Of a stretch of DNA of 36,308 nt, positions 10,001 to 16,750 are shown piece after piece. This stretch comes from Lachnospiraceae bacterium UBA935 (GTDB lineage Bacteria > Bacillota > Clostridia > Lachnospirales > Lachnospiraceae), in contig DBDJ01000043.1 of the NCBI GenBank assembly GCA_002293525.1, positions 1 through 36,308 on the forward strand. The letters are read 5' to 3'. Position 1 is the first letter of the stretch. Every line of letters starts with the position of its first letter. The notes under the pieces are model-generated. The model saw only the letters and a list, made by a program, of their open reading frames with translations, searched no databases and was not told the DNA's origin. Position numbers and translations under genes: made by a program.

Positions 10001-10240
10001 CGCAAGGAAACCAATACCATAGACGTATACCTTAACGGCGCTAAAATCAGTTCCAATACCAGTGTCAATCTGAGAAACGGCATAAGCGGCGGCGTGAACA
10101 CCTATATCGGACAGACGGTGGAACCGTCAGGACAGTTCGCCAATGCCGGGAAGTACAGCATCGATTTCAAGATCGCCGACTTCGTTCTTCAGTCCGGTGC
10201 CATGTCTGATGCCCAGGTTCTGGCCTTGGCCCAAAGCTGA
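7097..10240 (+). CDS. Large secreted calcineurin-like phosphoesterase with LamG-like domains
   Basis: This 1047-residue exported protein starts with a clear signal peptide (hydrophobic core SYFLILILLIATW, likely cleavage after AYAA). Residues about 45-235 form a concanavalin/LamG-like jelly roll. About 250-335 is Ig-like (SIITDIEEVKSGQSI, INESGQLTV). The metallophosphoesterase domain runs from about 337 to 640 with all metal-ligand motifs: SDIHVG (D345, H347), GGDLSDFG, MGNHD (N424, H425), CHWPI and SGHIHS (H556, H558). A fibronectin-like part follows near 700-820 and a second LamG-like domain closes the protein. It should cleave a phosphomonoester or phosphodiester outside the cell while bound to glycans. 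There is no cell-wall anchor motif at the C-terminus. It ends before a strong terminator, so it is likely monocistronic. Confidence 0.9.
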   Translation: MIKHMTSYFLILILLIATWSVAVSSGPAYAAGQAAAQRAAGTLPFEFAAAATPGKAPGFMEAPYIDSEGWIHLKSLTDQFIWLEDGPSFADGELEFEWKLSSRSSNISFTILSRFSGLQPGATGHPVFAGAQYINSGDWMTQYWLGSGELYSAIGKPVLNGAANTAAIPMAAPEVHLVRVAFAGTTMTVTIDGVEQGSLPVRSDLPVASGKLGFRNHNGNVQDFMLRNIRMRASGQTEWQYYGDNSSMPDPVPLSIITDIEEVKSGQSINFAASTKSVSWIVEGGGAGTSINESGQLTVGADEPSGTMLTVKASLWSHPQVIVAETVQVVDDNDAGRVVFGVLSDIHVGTSDSSSSAYPNNQRFAAVLDWYGRQGVDAVALGGDLSDFGRTNDWNQFQAVVQNRLDSPHDPAPDKPVMVAAMGNHDAYGGGTGAFVQATGQKTNADYVIGGYHFITVNPGAVISGENAGVASQGFNTVSSSASYDNSFAQATKNWLRARIDLAKAEDPAKPIFIMCHWPIQNTFYVSDEWYTSSFGNNDTNYFFKNDPQVVLFSGHIHSPNQDPRSIWQGGFTSVNTGSMHYMEMEGSGSAGQSYLGYKQDGVSANSHPRNPVNPASESNVPMMQGMIVEVEGSEVTIKNYDFDATAGPSGQAELEQVWTFDVSQPANFPYTAARREAAKTAPLFDDSKPAGTAVTGEIDVQSRPNDQTKIDVTFQQATMPDGIPSNAGKEVVHSYQFEIRNLHTGVLVKTAWQWSDFMWPTRLRQEYYTQTLGGLQPNVEYELRIYAFGSFQQQSSQYLRETFTIGGNQTSSPEYDLSFNNTLDNGTGEPALVQVLSTASPASLTSGTVTIPEYVDAGVSGQKALRLAASSAAPKTSTYIDLGNRFNYNQSFTFAFDIYVNDGYTNDAAIFSNKDWTSGSNAGFIVSAHSSGGIRLNYNVGGGSRSDITLGNKSTTVGQWIHVAAVFRKETNTIDVYLNGAKISSNTSVNLRNGISGGVNTYIGQTVEPSGQFANAGKYSIDFKIADFVLQSGAMSDAQVLALAQS

Positions 10241-10296
10241 CATCCCTTTCCGGACTTTGATGGCCTTAAACAGCCGCCGCCAAGATTTATCGATGC

Positions 10297-10333
10297 AAAA
10301 CCGGTCGGTACCTGATCCGTACCGGCCGGTTTT
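10297..10333 (+). terminator. Terminator after the secreted phosphoesterase
   Basis: AAAACCGGTCGGTAC (10297-10311) pairs with GTACCGGCCGGTTTT (10319-10333) around a 7-base loop, giving a 15-bp stem with one G-T wobble and a terminal T run. Because the arms are A- and T-ended it could work in both directions. Confidence 0.85.
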
Positions 10334-10608
10334 GTAGAGTTTTTAATCCTGCTGCTCGTCAGCTTGAGGATGCGGAAATCTAGTAAATTGGCAGCAATTT
10401 GGAAGATGCTGATAAGAGATTTGGTATTGTAGAAAGAACCAGAAAAAAACCGTATTGGTGGCTCGGGCAATATGACGATGACCGCTCACGCCAGTCAACT
10501 GATGGCAAAGATCACTGCAGTAGCCGTTTGTTGCCGTTTGATGCACTTTGGCTAGGCGGTAACATTACAAACAGACCATTGGTTTCAGAAAATTGTAGTC
10601 TTTATAAG
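10334..10608. other. Gap between terminator and sugar-operon promoter
   Basis: An 85-codon plus-strand frame crosses 10399-10656 but lacks a ribosome site, has an unnatural composition, and overlaps the promoter and operator. I read no gene here. It may be old degraded coding DNA. Confidence 0.4.
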
Positions 10609-10637
10609 TTGACAGTTCAGGAAAAAAATGGTAAAGT
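10609..10637 (+). promoter_or_regulatory. Sigma-A promoter of the sugar-uptake operon
   Basis: TTGACA (10609-10614) is followed after 17 bases by TAAAGT (10632-10637), a consensus -35 with a fair -10. The LacI-type palindrome begins 2 bases after the -10, where repressor binding would cover the transcription start. Confidence 0.75.
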
Positions 10638-10639
10638 GG

Positions 10640-10653
10640 GTTTAACGTTAAAC
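10640..10653. promoter_or_regulatory. LacI-family operator O1
   Basis: GTTTAACGTTAAAC is a perfect 14-bp palindrome with the central CG typical of LacI-family operators. It overlaps the expected start point of the operon promoter. Similar sites occur at 10704 and 20274. Confidence 0.82.
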
Positions 10654-10703
10654 TAATCAAAAGTAATGAAAACCCGTCCCACGGGAAAAGAAATATCAAC
10701 CAA

Positions 10704-10717
10704 GTTTAACGTTTAAC
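10704..10717. promoter_or_regulatory. LacI-family operator O2
   Basis: GTTTAACGTTTAAC is a near-palindrome differing from O1 at one position. Its centre is 64 bp from the centre of O1, about six DNA turns, which would allow two bound dimers on one face. Confidence 0.7.
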
Positions 10718-10774
10718 CATTTTAATTGCGAAATTAAGTACGCTACGGCGTACTTCAATTGAAAGGAGAGGAAA

Positions 10775-12253
10775 ATGAAAAAAAGGTTATTAGTAACGTT
10801 GCTTGCGTCAGTCATGATTCTTACTAATCTGGCCGGCTGTGCGTCAGACGGCGGAGATACTGCAACAAATGAGGATGAACCGGTGGTCGAAGAACGGGCC
10901 GTCGAAGAACCGGCGGTCGAAGAGCCGGCCGAAGAACCGGCCGAAGAGCCGGCTGAAGAACCGGTGACTGTCACGCTGGGAATCTGGCCGGAAGATACTC
11001 TGGTAGAAGATATCGCTGTCCATGAAGGCTTTGTGGCCACCTTGGCGGAGACACATCCGAATGTAACATATGAACCGGCTTACTACCGGTATGCGGTTGA
11101 CACTTTCATGCCGATGGTAGAATCGGGCAATGTACCTACGATATTTGAAGCATGGTTCACCGAGCCGCAGAAGCTGATCAAACAGGAAGCGGTTGCCGAC
11201 ATTACCGATCAGCTGGCCGCGAGAGGCTGGCTGGATGCCATCAGCCCGGCCATCAAAGAACTACTGAGCGATGCAAACGGCCGGGTTTACGGGGTTCCCC
11301 GTGACGCTTATGCCTTGGGCCTGATGCTGAATGTAGAATTATTTACCGAGGCCGGCCTGGTCGATGACGCTGGCTATCCGTTATATCCCACGACCTGGGA
11401 AGATCTGGCTGAAAAAGCCGTGATCATCAAAGAGCAGACCGGTGCGGCCGGGCTCTGCCTGTTAGCTAAGGACAATTCCGGCGGCTGGCATTTTTCCAAT
11501 ATTGCCTGGGCTTTTGGCGCAACCCTGTGTGTTGACAATGGCGACGGTACTTTCACGTCTAACCTGGCTTCCCCGGAAGCGATCGCTGCGATGGAATATG
11601 TCAAATCCTTAAAATGGGAATATGATGTCCTGACCGCCGACCCTACCAATGAAGACTGGGGAACCGGCTTCACGGCGCTGGGAACCGGTGCCGCCGCGAT
11701 GTATATCGGCGCTAACGATGCGGTCAACCAGCCGACTCAGGTCAACGGGCTGCCGCTGGAAAGCCTGGCCCTGTGTGCGATACCGGCCGGTCCGGGCGGA
11801 CAGTTCTCCTTGATGGGAGGAACCCCCTATATGTTCTCGAAAGACGCTACTCCCGCGGAAATCGAAGCGGCCCTGGACTATCTGGTCGTCTTTGGCAAAT
11901 CGCCTGAGGTCACCGAAGCCTCCATCGCCGGCATGAGAGCCGACAATCAGAACAAAGCCGATAACGGCGTCCCGATCATCCCCCGTTTCGCTTGCTGGGT
12001 CGGCCAGGATATCCTTGATGCCGAGGCACAGATTATTGAAGAGCTGGGCAACGTCGATACCGGGATGTACCAGAGCTACTTTGATGCTACGAAAGCCGGC
12101 GGGCTCAGGACGGAAGAGCCGGGCCTGACCCAGGATATGTATGCGGAGCTTACCAAAGTCCTGCAGGCTGTCCTGACGGATGAAGACGCTGATACGGCGG
12201 CGCTGATGGAAACTGCTAACAGCAATTATCAAGCGCTTTTGGATGCGATGTAA
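10775..12253 (+). CDS. Sugar ABC transporter substrate-binding lipoprotein
   Basis: The 492-residue protein has a lipoprotein signal peptide with lipobox LAGC (Cys22), then an acidic Glu-Pro-Ala linker at about residues 35-65. The rest is a family-1 extracellular solute-binding fold (VTVTLGIWPED, YGVPRDAYALGLMLNVELF, GLCLLAKDNSGGWHFSNIAW). It should capture an oligosaccharide on the cell surface and deliver it to the two downstream permeases. Ribosome site GGAGAGG lies before ATG 10775. The gene is preceded by a promoter with two LacI operators and followed by a hairpin that should reduce read-through, as is common where the binding protein is made in excess. The nearby GH65 enzymes suggest an alpha-glucoside ligand, but this is inference. 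Confidence 0.92.
   Translation: MKKRLLVTLLASVMILTNLAGCASDGGDTATNEDEPVVEERAVEEPAVEEPAEEPAEEPAEEPVTVTLGIWPEDTLVEDIAVHEGFVATLAETHPNVTYEPAYYRYAVDTFMPMVESGNVPTIFEAWFTEPQKLIKQEAVADITDQLAARGWLDAISPAIKELLSDANGRVYGVPRDAYALGLMLNVELFTEAGLVDDAGYPLYPTTWEDLAEKAVIIKEQTGAAGLCLLAKDNSGGWHFSNIAWAFGATLCVDNGDGTFTSNLASPEAIAAMEYVKSLKWEYDVLTADPTNEDWGTGFTALGTGAAAMYIGANDAVNQPTQVNGLPLESLALCAIPAGPGGQFSLMGGTPYMFSKDATPAEIEAALDYLVVFGKSPEVTEASIAGMRADNQNKADNGVPIIPRFACWVGQDILDAEAQIIEELGNVDTGMYQSYFDATKAGGLRTEEPGLTQDMYAELTKVLQAVLTDEDADTAALMETANSNYQALLDAM
10875..10970 (+). repeat. Tandem repeat coding the acidic linker of the binding protein
   Basis: Units of GAAGAACCGGCC-type sequence repeat with a 12- to 15-base spacing and encode EEPAVEEPAEEPAEEPAEEP-like sequence. 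It forms a flexible linker between the lipid anchor and the binding domain, and copy number is likely to vary between strains. Confidence 0.75.
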
Positions 12254-12308
12254 GACGAAATTACAACGGCAAAGAATTTATTGGAAATAAATAGAATAGT
12301 TTGCAGAT

Positions 12309-12334
12309 GCTGGGTTTTTGAAAAAAAACCCAGC
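12309..12334 (+). terminator. Intra-operon hairpin after the binding protein
   Basis: GCTGGGTTTTT (12309-12319) pairs perfectly with AAAAACCCAGC (12324-12334) around a 4-base loop, followed by AGTTTT. It is probably a partial terminator or RNA-stabilising end that keeps binding-protein mRNA in excess over permease mRNA. Confidence 0.75.
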
Positions 12335-12385
12335 AGTTTTCTAAAAGCTGCTGCCGCAGACAATCTGGCCGGAGCGGACAATAAC

Positions 12386-12445
12386 TGCAAAGGAGGAAAT
12401 GCCAAAGGAGAAATACCAAAGGAAGATATGCCAAAGGAGGATATG
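12386..12445 (+). repeat. Four tandem 15-bp units carrying ribosome-site sequence
   Basis: Four consecutive 15-base units each contain a version of CAAAGGAGGAA/TAT: TGCAAAGGAGGAAAT, GCCAAAGGAGAAATA, CCAAAGGAAGATATG and CCAAAGGAGGATATG. Units 1 and 4 have full AGGAGG cores. The last unit lies 8 bases before ATG 12449 and serves as the permease ribosome site. The array looks like slippage amplification of a ribosome site. Confidence 0.8.
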
Positions 12446-12448
12446 TCC

Positions 12449-13330
12449 ATGAAGACAAAAAGCAAGTTCCGCAAAAAAGATCTGGCCGGCTGGCTGGTCA
12501 TGGTGCCTTCGCTCATTTTATTTGCTTTCTACATCTGGCAGCCGCTCATCGAAAATATCCGGCTGTCGCTCTACACCGCCAAGCGGTATGAACTGGTCGA
12601 ATTTGTCGGTCTTGACAACTATGTCAGGGCGGTCAACAGCCCGGACTTTATGGCGGCCTTCAGCAATACCTTTGAATATATTTTCTGGTCTTTGCTGATC
12701 GGGTTTCTGGTTCCGATCATAGTCGGCATCCTGATCTCCGAGACGGTTCATTTCAAAGGACTGTTCCGGGTGGGGGTTTATTTTCCCAATATCATGCCGA
12801 GCCTGGCGACGGTCTGGATCTGGTCTTTCTTTTTCACACCGGGGGACACCGGGGTATTGAATATCCTGCTGGGTAAGCTGGGGATTGAGCCGCTGATGTG
12901 GCTGACCGATCCCGACATGACGATACCGCTGATCATCGTTTCGATGACCTGGAAAAGTGCCGGTGCGACAGCGCTGATCTATATGGCGAATATCAGCTCG
13001 ATCAACGCCGACCTGTATGAAGCAGCGACGATTGACGGTGCCGGTATCTGGCAGCGGACCAGATACATTACCCTGCCCAGTGTCTTTGGACTGGCCAAGA
13101 CCTTGCTGATTCTGCAGGTGATTTCCGTGTTCCAGATCTTGCAGGAGCCGATGGTCATGACCAACGGCGGACCTAACAATGCCAGTATTTCGATTATGAT
13201 GCTGATGTACCGTTATGCGTTCCGGGACTTCAACTTCCCGGTGGCAGCGGCGATATCGGTTATGATCTGCCTGGTCTTAGTGCTGCTGAGCGGGCTGTAT
13301 ATGAAGCTTACGGCGGCTAAGGATGAGTAA
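12449..13330 (+). CDS. Sugar ABC transporter permease, MalF type
   Basis: This is an integral membrane subunit of a carbohydrate importer, with six predicted membrane segments (for example LAGWLVMVPSLILFAFY and IFWSLLIGFLVPIIVGIL). The family loop that docks with the ATPase is visible in EAATIDGAGIWQRTRYITLP, the EAA motif with conserved Gly. I choose ATG 12449 (MKTKSKFRKKDLAG) because AGGAGG at 12435-12440 is 8 bases upstream; the open frame extends further 5' but through repeat sequence. No ATPase is encoded nearby, so a shared MsmK-like ATPase elsewhere is likely. Confidence 0.92.
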   Translation: MKTKSKFRKKDLAGWLVMVPSLILFAFYIWQPLIENIRLSLYTAKRYELVEFVGLDNYVRAVNSPDFMAAFSNTFEYIFWSLLIGFLVPIIVGILISETVHFKGLFRVGVYFPNIMPSLATVWIWSFFFTPGDTGVLNILLGKLGIEPLMWLTDPDMTIPLIIVSMTWKSAGATALIYMANISSINADLYEAATIDGAGIWQRTRYITLPSVFGLAKTLLILQVISVFQILQEPMVMTNGGPNNASISIMMLMYRYAFRDFNFPVAAAISVMICLVLVLLSGLYMKLTAAKDE

Positions 13331-13343
13331 GGAGGGGAAGACG

Positions 13344-14222
13344 ATGTTTTTTGACAAATATAAAGAAAAAAAAGACGGCGCCATCAGAGGCTATGACATC
13401 CATTCGCCTTCAGTGAAGCTGCTGAGTGTCATCCTGGTCCTCATCTGCCTGATGATCGTGGCAGTATGTGCTTTTCCGGCGGTCTGGGTGTTGCTGGCGG
13501 GGTTTAAGGATATTCGGGAATTCCGCAACGACGTGACGATATTCCCCAGTTCTTTTGATTTCAACAAGCTCAAAGAAACCTGGGATGCGCTGAAATTCCA
13601 GAGGTATTACCTGAACTCGCTGATCAGTGTCGCCGGTTGTGCGGCGGCGGCGATTCTCTTTAACGGCCTGATGGCCTACAGCTTGGGGGCACTGCGGCCG
13701 AAAGGATATAAGCTGGCATACGGGCTGGTGATGTGGAGCTTGTTGATTCCTTCCATTACCAGTATCGTAGCGGTTTTCCGAAATATCAATATGATCGGGC
13801 TGAATCAGTCCTTTGTGCCGATCTGGCTGGCTTTTGGTGCCAATGCCTTTTATGTGGTGCTGTTTAAGCAGTTTTTTGAAGGGATACCGCAGGAACTGGT
13901 GGAAGCGGCGCAGCTGGACGGCGGCGGGGTACTGCGGATCTTCACAATGATCATGATACCGCTGTCGCGGCCGATTATCGTGGTGGTGGCAATCTTTGCG
14001 ATAACGGCGGCCTGGTCGGATTTTTTGCTGCCCTATCTGGTCCTGAACGGATCGGGGAACGAAACCGTGATGGTAAAGCTCTTTTCCTTTAAGGATACGC
14101 CTACGGATGCGGTCAGTGTGCTGCGGGCAGTGCTGTTTTCCATTATTCCGCCGACGCTGATCTTTGCAGTGTTTCAGAGGCAGATTACGGACGGTGCGGC
14201 TGTGGGGGCAGTCAAAGGATAG
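13344..14222 (+). CDS. Sugar ABC transporter permease, MalG type
   Basis: This is the second membrane subunit of the importer, about 292 residues. It begins with a cytoplasmic segment and then a strong membrane helix (LLSVILVLICLMIVAVCAF). The EAA loop reads ELVEAAQLDGGGVLRIFTMI. ATG 13344 is preferred because AAGGAGGGG at 13329-13337 is well spaced. An earlier in-frame ATG at 13323 overlaps the end of the preceding permease but has no ribosome site. It should pair with the MalF-type permease to import the sugar captured by the lipoprotein. Confidence 0.92.
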   Translation: MFFDKYKEKKDGAIRGYDIHSPSVKLLSVILVLICLMIVAVCAFPAVWVLLAGFKDIREFRNDVTIFPSSFDFNKLKETWDALKFQRYYLNSLISVAGCAAAAILFNGLMAYSLGALRPKGYKLAYGLVMWSLLIPSITSIVAVFRNINMIGLNQSFVPIWLAFGANAFYVVLFKQFFEGIPQELVEAAQLDGGGVLRIFTMIMIPLSRPIIVVVAIFAITAAWSDFLLPYLVLNGSGNETVMVKLFSFKDTPTDAVSVLRAVLFSIIPPTLIFAVFQRQITDGAAVGAVKG

Positions 14223-14235
14223 GAGGTGCTGTTAT

Positions 14236-14276
14236 GGAGCGCCATTTGAGGATATGTTGCGGAGCGCCATTTGAGG
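14236..14276 (+). repeat. Direct repeat of 16 bp before the first GH65 gene
   Basis: GGAGCGCCATTTGAGG occurs at 14236-14251 and again at 14261-14276. AGGAGG at 14221-14226 stands 7 bases before an ATG at 14234, whose frame overlaps the GH65 gene and is probably not a protein gene. The arrangement looks like a small duplication that separated a good ribosome site from the present start. Confidence 0.65.
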
Positions 14277-14322
14277 TTAATTATGGCTGGTTATCACAGC
14301 AACGACAGGAGAGGACAGGATC

Positions 14323-16641
14323 ATGGCCAAGGTCGGGGATAAACATTTTATTGAGGACGAATTCAGGATTATTGAGGAAGGATTTCAGCCGTCTTACGGT
14401 GAAGTGTCAGAATCAGTTTTTTCATTGGCGAATGAGTATATGGGGATCCGCGGCAATTTTGAGGAAGGCTATAGCGGACCGGGCCTGCGGGGAAGTTATT
14501 TTAACGGCATCTATGAGGAATATCGGCAGCAGGAAAGCGGATATCGGGGGATATCCAATATTACCGAGTACATGGTTAACAGTGTGGATTATTTTTGCTG
14601 CCGTCTGGAATGGGACGGCGAGCTTCTGGATCTTGAACACAGCCGATTCCGGGATTTCCGGCGGGTGCTTGACCTGCGGAGCGGTATCTTGACACGTACT
14701 TTGGTCTGGCAAGCAGGCGGGAAGGAACTGGAAGTTTCCTTTGAGCGGTTTCTGTGTATGGATAAGATCCGGCTGGGCGGGCAGAAGATCCGGCTGAAGG
14801 CGCTCGACTTCAGCGGCAGTATCAAAGTGTCAATGATTCTGGATTTCACCCCGGTTCATCGTTCGGCCCGGGAAAACAAGTGGGAATGCCGCGAGCAGGA
14901 GGTTAACGGTACTTATCTGTCGATATCCGGTACGACCAGGAGCACAGGGCAGAAGGTGACGGCCCAGGCCAGGGTGTTCGGCAATATGGCGGAACCGTCA
15001 GGCTGGAAAAACGAAAAGCAGGTAGGGATTACCGGGACGGTAAAGCTTAAGCAGGGGGAAGCAGCCTGTGTCGGCAGGATTGTAAGGAATCTCGTGGACA
15101 GAAACAATTCTGTCAAAGAAACCGTATCTGATGATCAGCGCTATATCGAGTCAGCTTCTGGCGAAGATGACTATAAGGAACTGAGTGAAGCCAATATCCG
15201 CTGGTGGGAACGGGTGTGGGAAAAATCGGACATCCGGATTGAGGGCGATATTGCCAATCAGCAGGGGATCCGCTTCTGTATTTTCCAGATGTTCCAGACT
15301 TGTCATGGCAGCTTGCCGGGAATGAACATCGGCGCCAAGGGGCTGACGGGGGAAGCATATAACGGAAATGCTTTCTGGGATACGGAAATCTATTATCTGC
15401 CCTTTTATGTGTTTCAGGATCATCAGGCGGCCCGCAATCTTTTGCTGTTCCGCTATCTGAGCCTGGATTCGGCGATGGAGCGGGCAAGGGAGCTGGACTG
15501 CGAAGGGGCGTTTTATCCTGTCGCCACCATCAGCGGTAAGGAATGCTGTAACCTGTGGCAGCATGCGAGCTTGCAGCTGCAGGCTTCGACGGCAGTCGCA
15601 TATGGGATCTGGTTTTATGAAAAGCAAAGCAACGACTGGGATTTCGTAGTCAAATACGGGGCGCGGATGCTGGTGGAAATCAGCCGGATGCTGGCTACCA
15701 GGGGCGATTTTTCGGCGGACAAAAGCCGGTACGGTTATTACGGGGTGATGGGGCCGGATGAATTTCAGATGATGGTCAATAACAACTACTACACCAATTC
15801 TCTGGGAAAATTCACCCTGGAATATACCTTAACGGTGCTTAACCGGATGCAGACTGACGAGCCGGAAGGGTGGGCCGAACTGATGGCAAAGGCCCATATT
15901 ACCCAAGAAGAAAGATCGCGGTTTGCCTTGATTGCGGACCGGATGTATCTGCCCTATGATCCGGCAAGGGGACTGTTTGAGCAGCACGAAGGTTATTTTA
16001 ACCTGCCTCACGTAGATATCCACCAGATTCCGATGGAGGAATTCCCGCTTTATCATCATTGGACGTATGACCGGATTTACCGGAATGACATGATCAAACA
16101 GCCGGATGTCCTGATGGCAATGTTTTTATTTCCTTCCTCCTACAACGATGAGCAGCTCCGAAAAAACTATGAGTATTACGAAGCCCGCTGTATTCATGAA
16201 AGCTCGCTGTCCCCGTCGGTTCACTCCGTTCTGGCGGCGCAGTTGGGGAAATACGAAGCAGCCTATCAGTTTTTTGCTTTTGCTACGCGGATGGACTTGG
16301 ATAATTATAACCGTAATACCCGTGAGGGCCTGCATACGCCTTCTATTGCCGCGGCTTGGATCAACATTGTCTATGGTTTTGGCGGGATGCGGTCGGACGG
16401 GGAATTATTAAGCTTTGCGCCTTCGATCCCGGAGCAGTGGGACGGCTATTCCTTCCGGATCACCTGCCGGGAAGATGTGCTGGTCGTCAAGGTGAACCGG
16501 GAAAAGGTGCGTTTCAGTACTTGCAATGGGACGGCAATGCGGATCATTGTTTATGGGCGGATTTATCAGATGGAAAGTGCTGGTATTGTGGTGGAGGTGG
16601 AAGGCAAAGGAGATATATTACGTGCTAAAGCTGGGATGTGA
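14323..16641 (+). CDS. GH65 disaccharide phosphorylase, first copy
   Basis: GH65 enzymes mostly split alpha-glucosides with phosphate to give beta-glucose-1-phosphate. The 772-residue protein has the family order: beta-sandwich N-domain (SLANEYMGIRGNFEEGY), (alpha/alpha)6 barrel with FWDTEIYYLPFYVF, catalytic acid in GVMGPDEFQMMVNNN (E480), the phosphate-site segment EARCIHESSLSPSVHSVLA, and the C-terminal domain. The sequence between WDTE and the catalytic acid (SGKECCNLWQHASLQ) differs from classical maltose phosphorylase and recalls nigerose, kojibiose or glucosyl-rhamnose phosphorylases, so specificity is open. GAGAGG at 14308-14313 precedes ATG 14323. No signal peptide: it acts on imported sugar. 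A terminator follows directly. Confidence 0.9.
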   Translation: MAKVGDKHFIEDEFRIIEEGFQPSYGEVSESVFSLANEYMGIRGNFEEGYSGPGLRGSYFNGIYEEYRQQESGYRGISNITEYMVNSVDYFCCRLEWDGELLDLEHSRFRDFRRVLDLRSGILTRTLVWQAGGKELEVSFERFLCMDKIRLGGQKIRLKALDFSGSIKVSMILDFTPVHRSARENKWECREQEVNGTYLSISGTTRSTGQKVTAQARVFGNMAEPSGWKNEKQVGITGTVKLKQGEAACVGRIVRNLVDRNNSVKETVSDDQRYIESASGEDDYKELSEANIRWWERVWEKSDIRIEGDIANQQGIRFCIFQMFQTCHGSLPGMNIGAKGLTGEAYNGNAFWDTEIYYLPFYVFQDHQAARNLLLFRYLSLDSAMERARELDCEGAFYPVATISGKECCNLWQHASLQLQASTAVAYGIWFYEKQSNDWDFVVKYGARMLVEISRMLATRGDFSADKSRYGYYGVMGPDEFQMMVNNNYYTNSLGKFTLEYTLTVLNRMQTDEPEGWAELMAKAHITQEERSRFALIADRMYLPYDPARGLFEQHEGYFNLPHVDIHQIPMEEFPLYHHWTYDRIYRNDMIKQPDVLMAMFLFPSSYNDEQLRKNYEYYEARCIHESSLSPSVHSVLAAQLGKYEAAYQFFAFATRMDLDNYNRNTREGLHTPSIAAAWINIVYGFGGMRSDGELLSFAPSIPEQWDGYSFRITCREDVLVVKVNREKVRFSTCNGTAMRIIVYGRIYQMESAGIVVEVEGKGDILRAKAGM

Positions 16642-16649
16642 GGCAATGT

Positions 16650-16700
16650 AAAGAGCGGGGGGGGCTCTGGTTCCCGAGTTCCCCCCAGCTGCTCTTTTTT
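16650..16700 (+). terminator. Terminator between the two GH65 genes
   Basis: AAAGAGC (16650-16656) pairs with GCTCTTT (16691-16697), with inner pairing of a G run (16657-16664) to CCCCCC (16681-16686) and CTC to GAG, followed by six T. It should end most transcription of the first sugar operon segment. Confidence 0.85.
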
Positions 16701-16750
16701 GTGATTGTCAGGTTGTGGACATGATAATGCGGGGATGAAATGGTAGGGAT

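Noticed and set aside
10399..10656. 85-codon plus-strand frame before the sugar operon
   Set aside because: No ribosome site, odd composition, and its end overlaps a consensus promoter and a LacI operator.
14234..14692. 152-codon frame with a good ribosome site overlapping the first GH65 gene
   Set aside because: Its translation shows no family features, while the overlapping GH65 frame is fully conserved; the ribosome site is better explained by a small duplication upstream.
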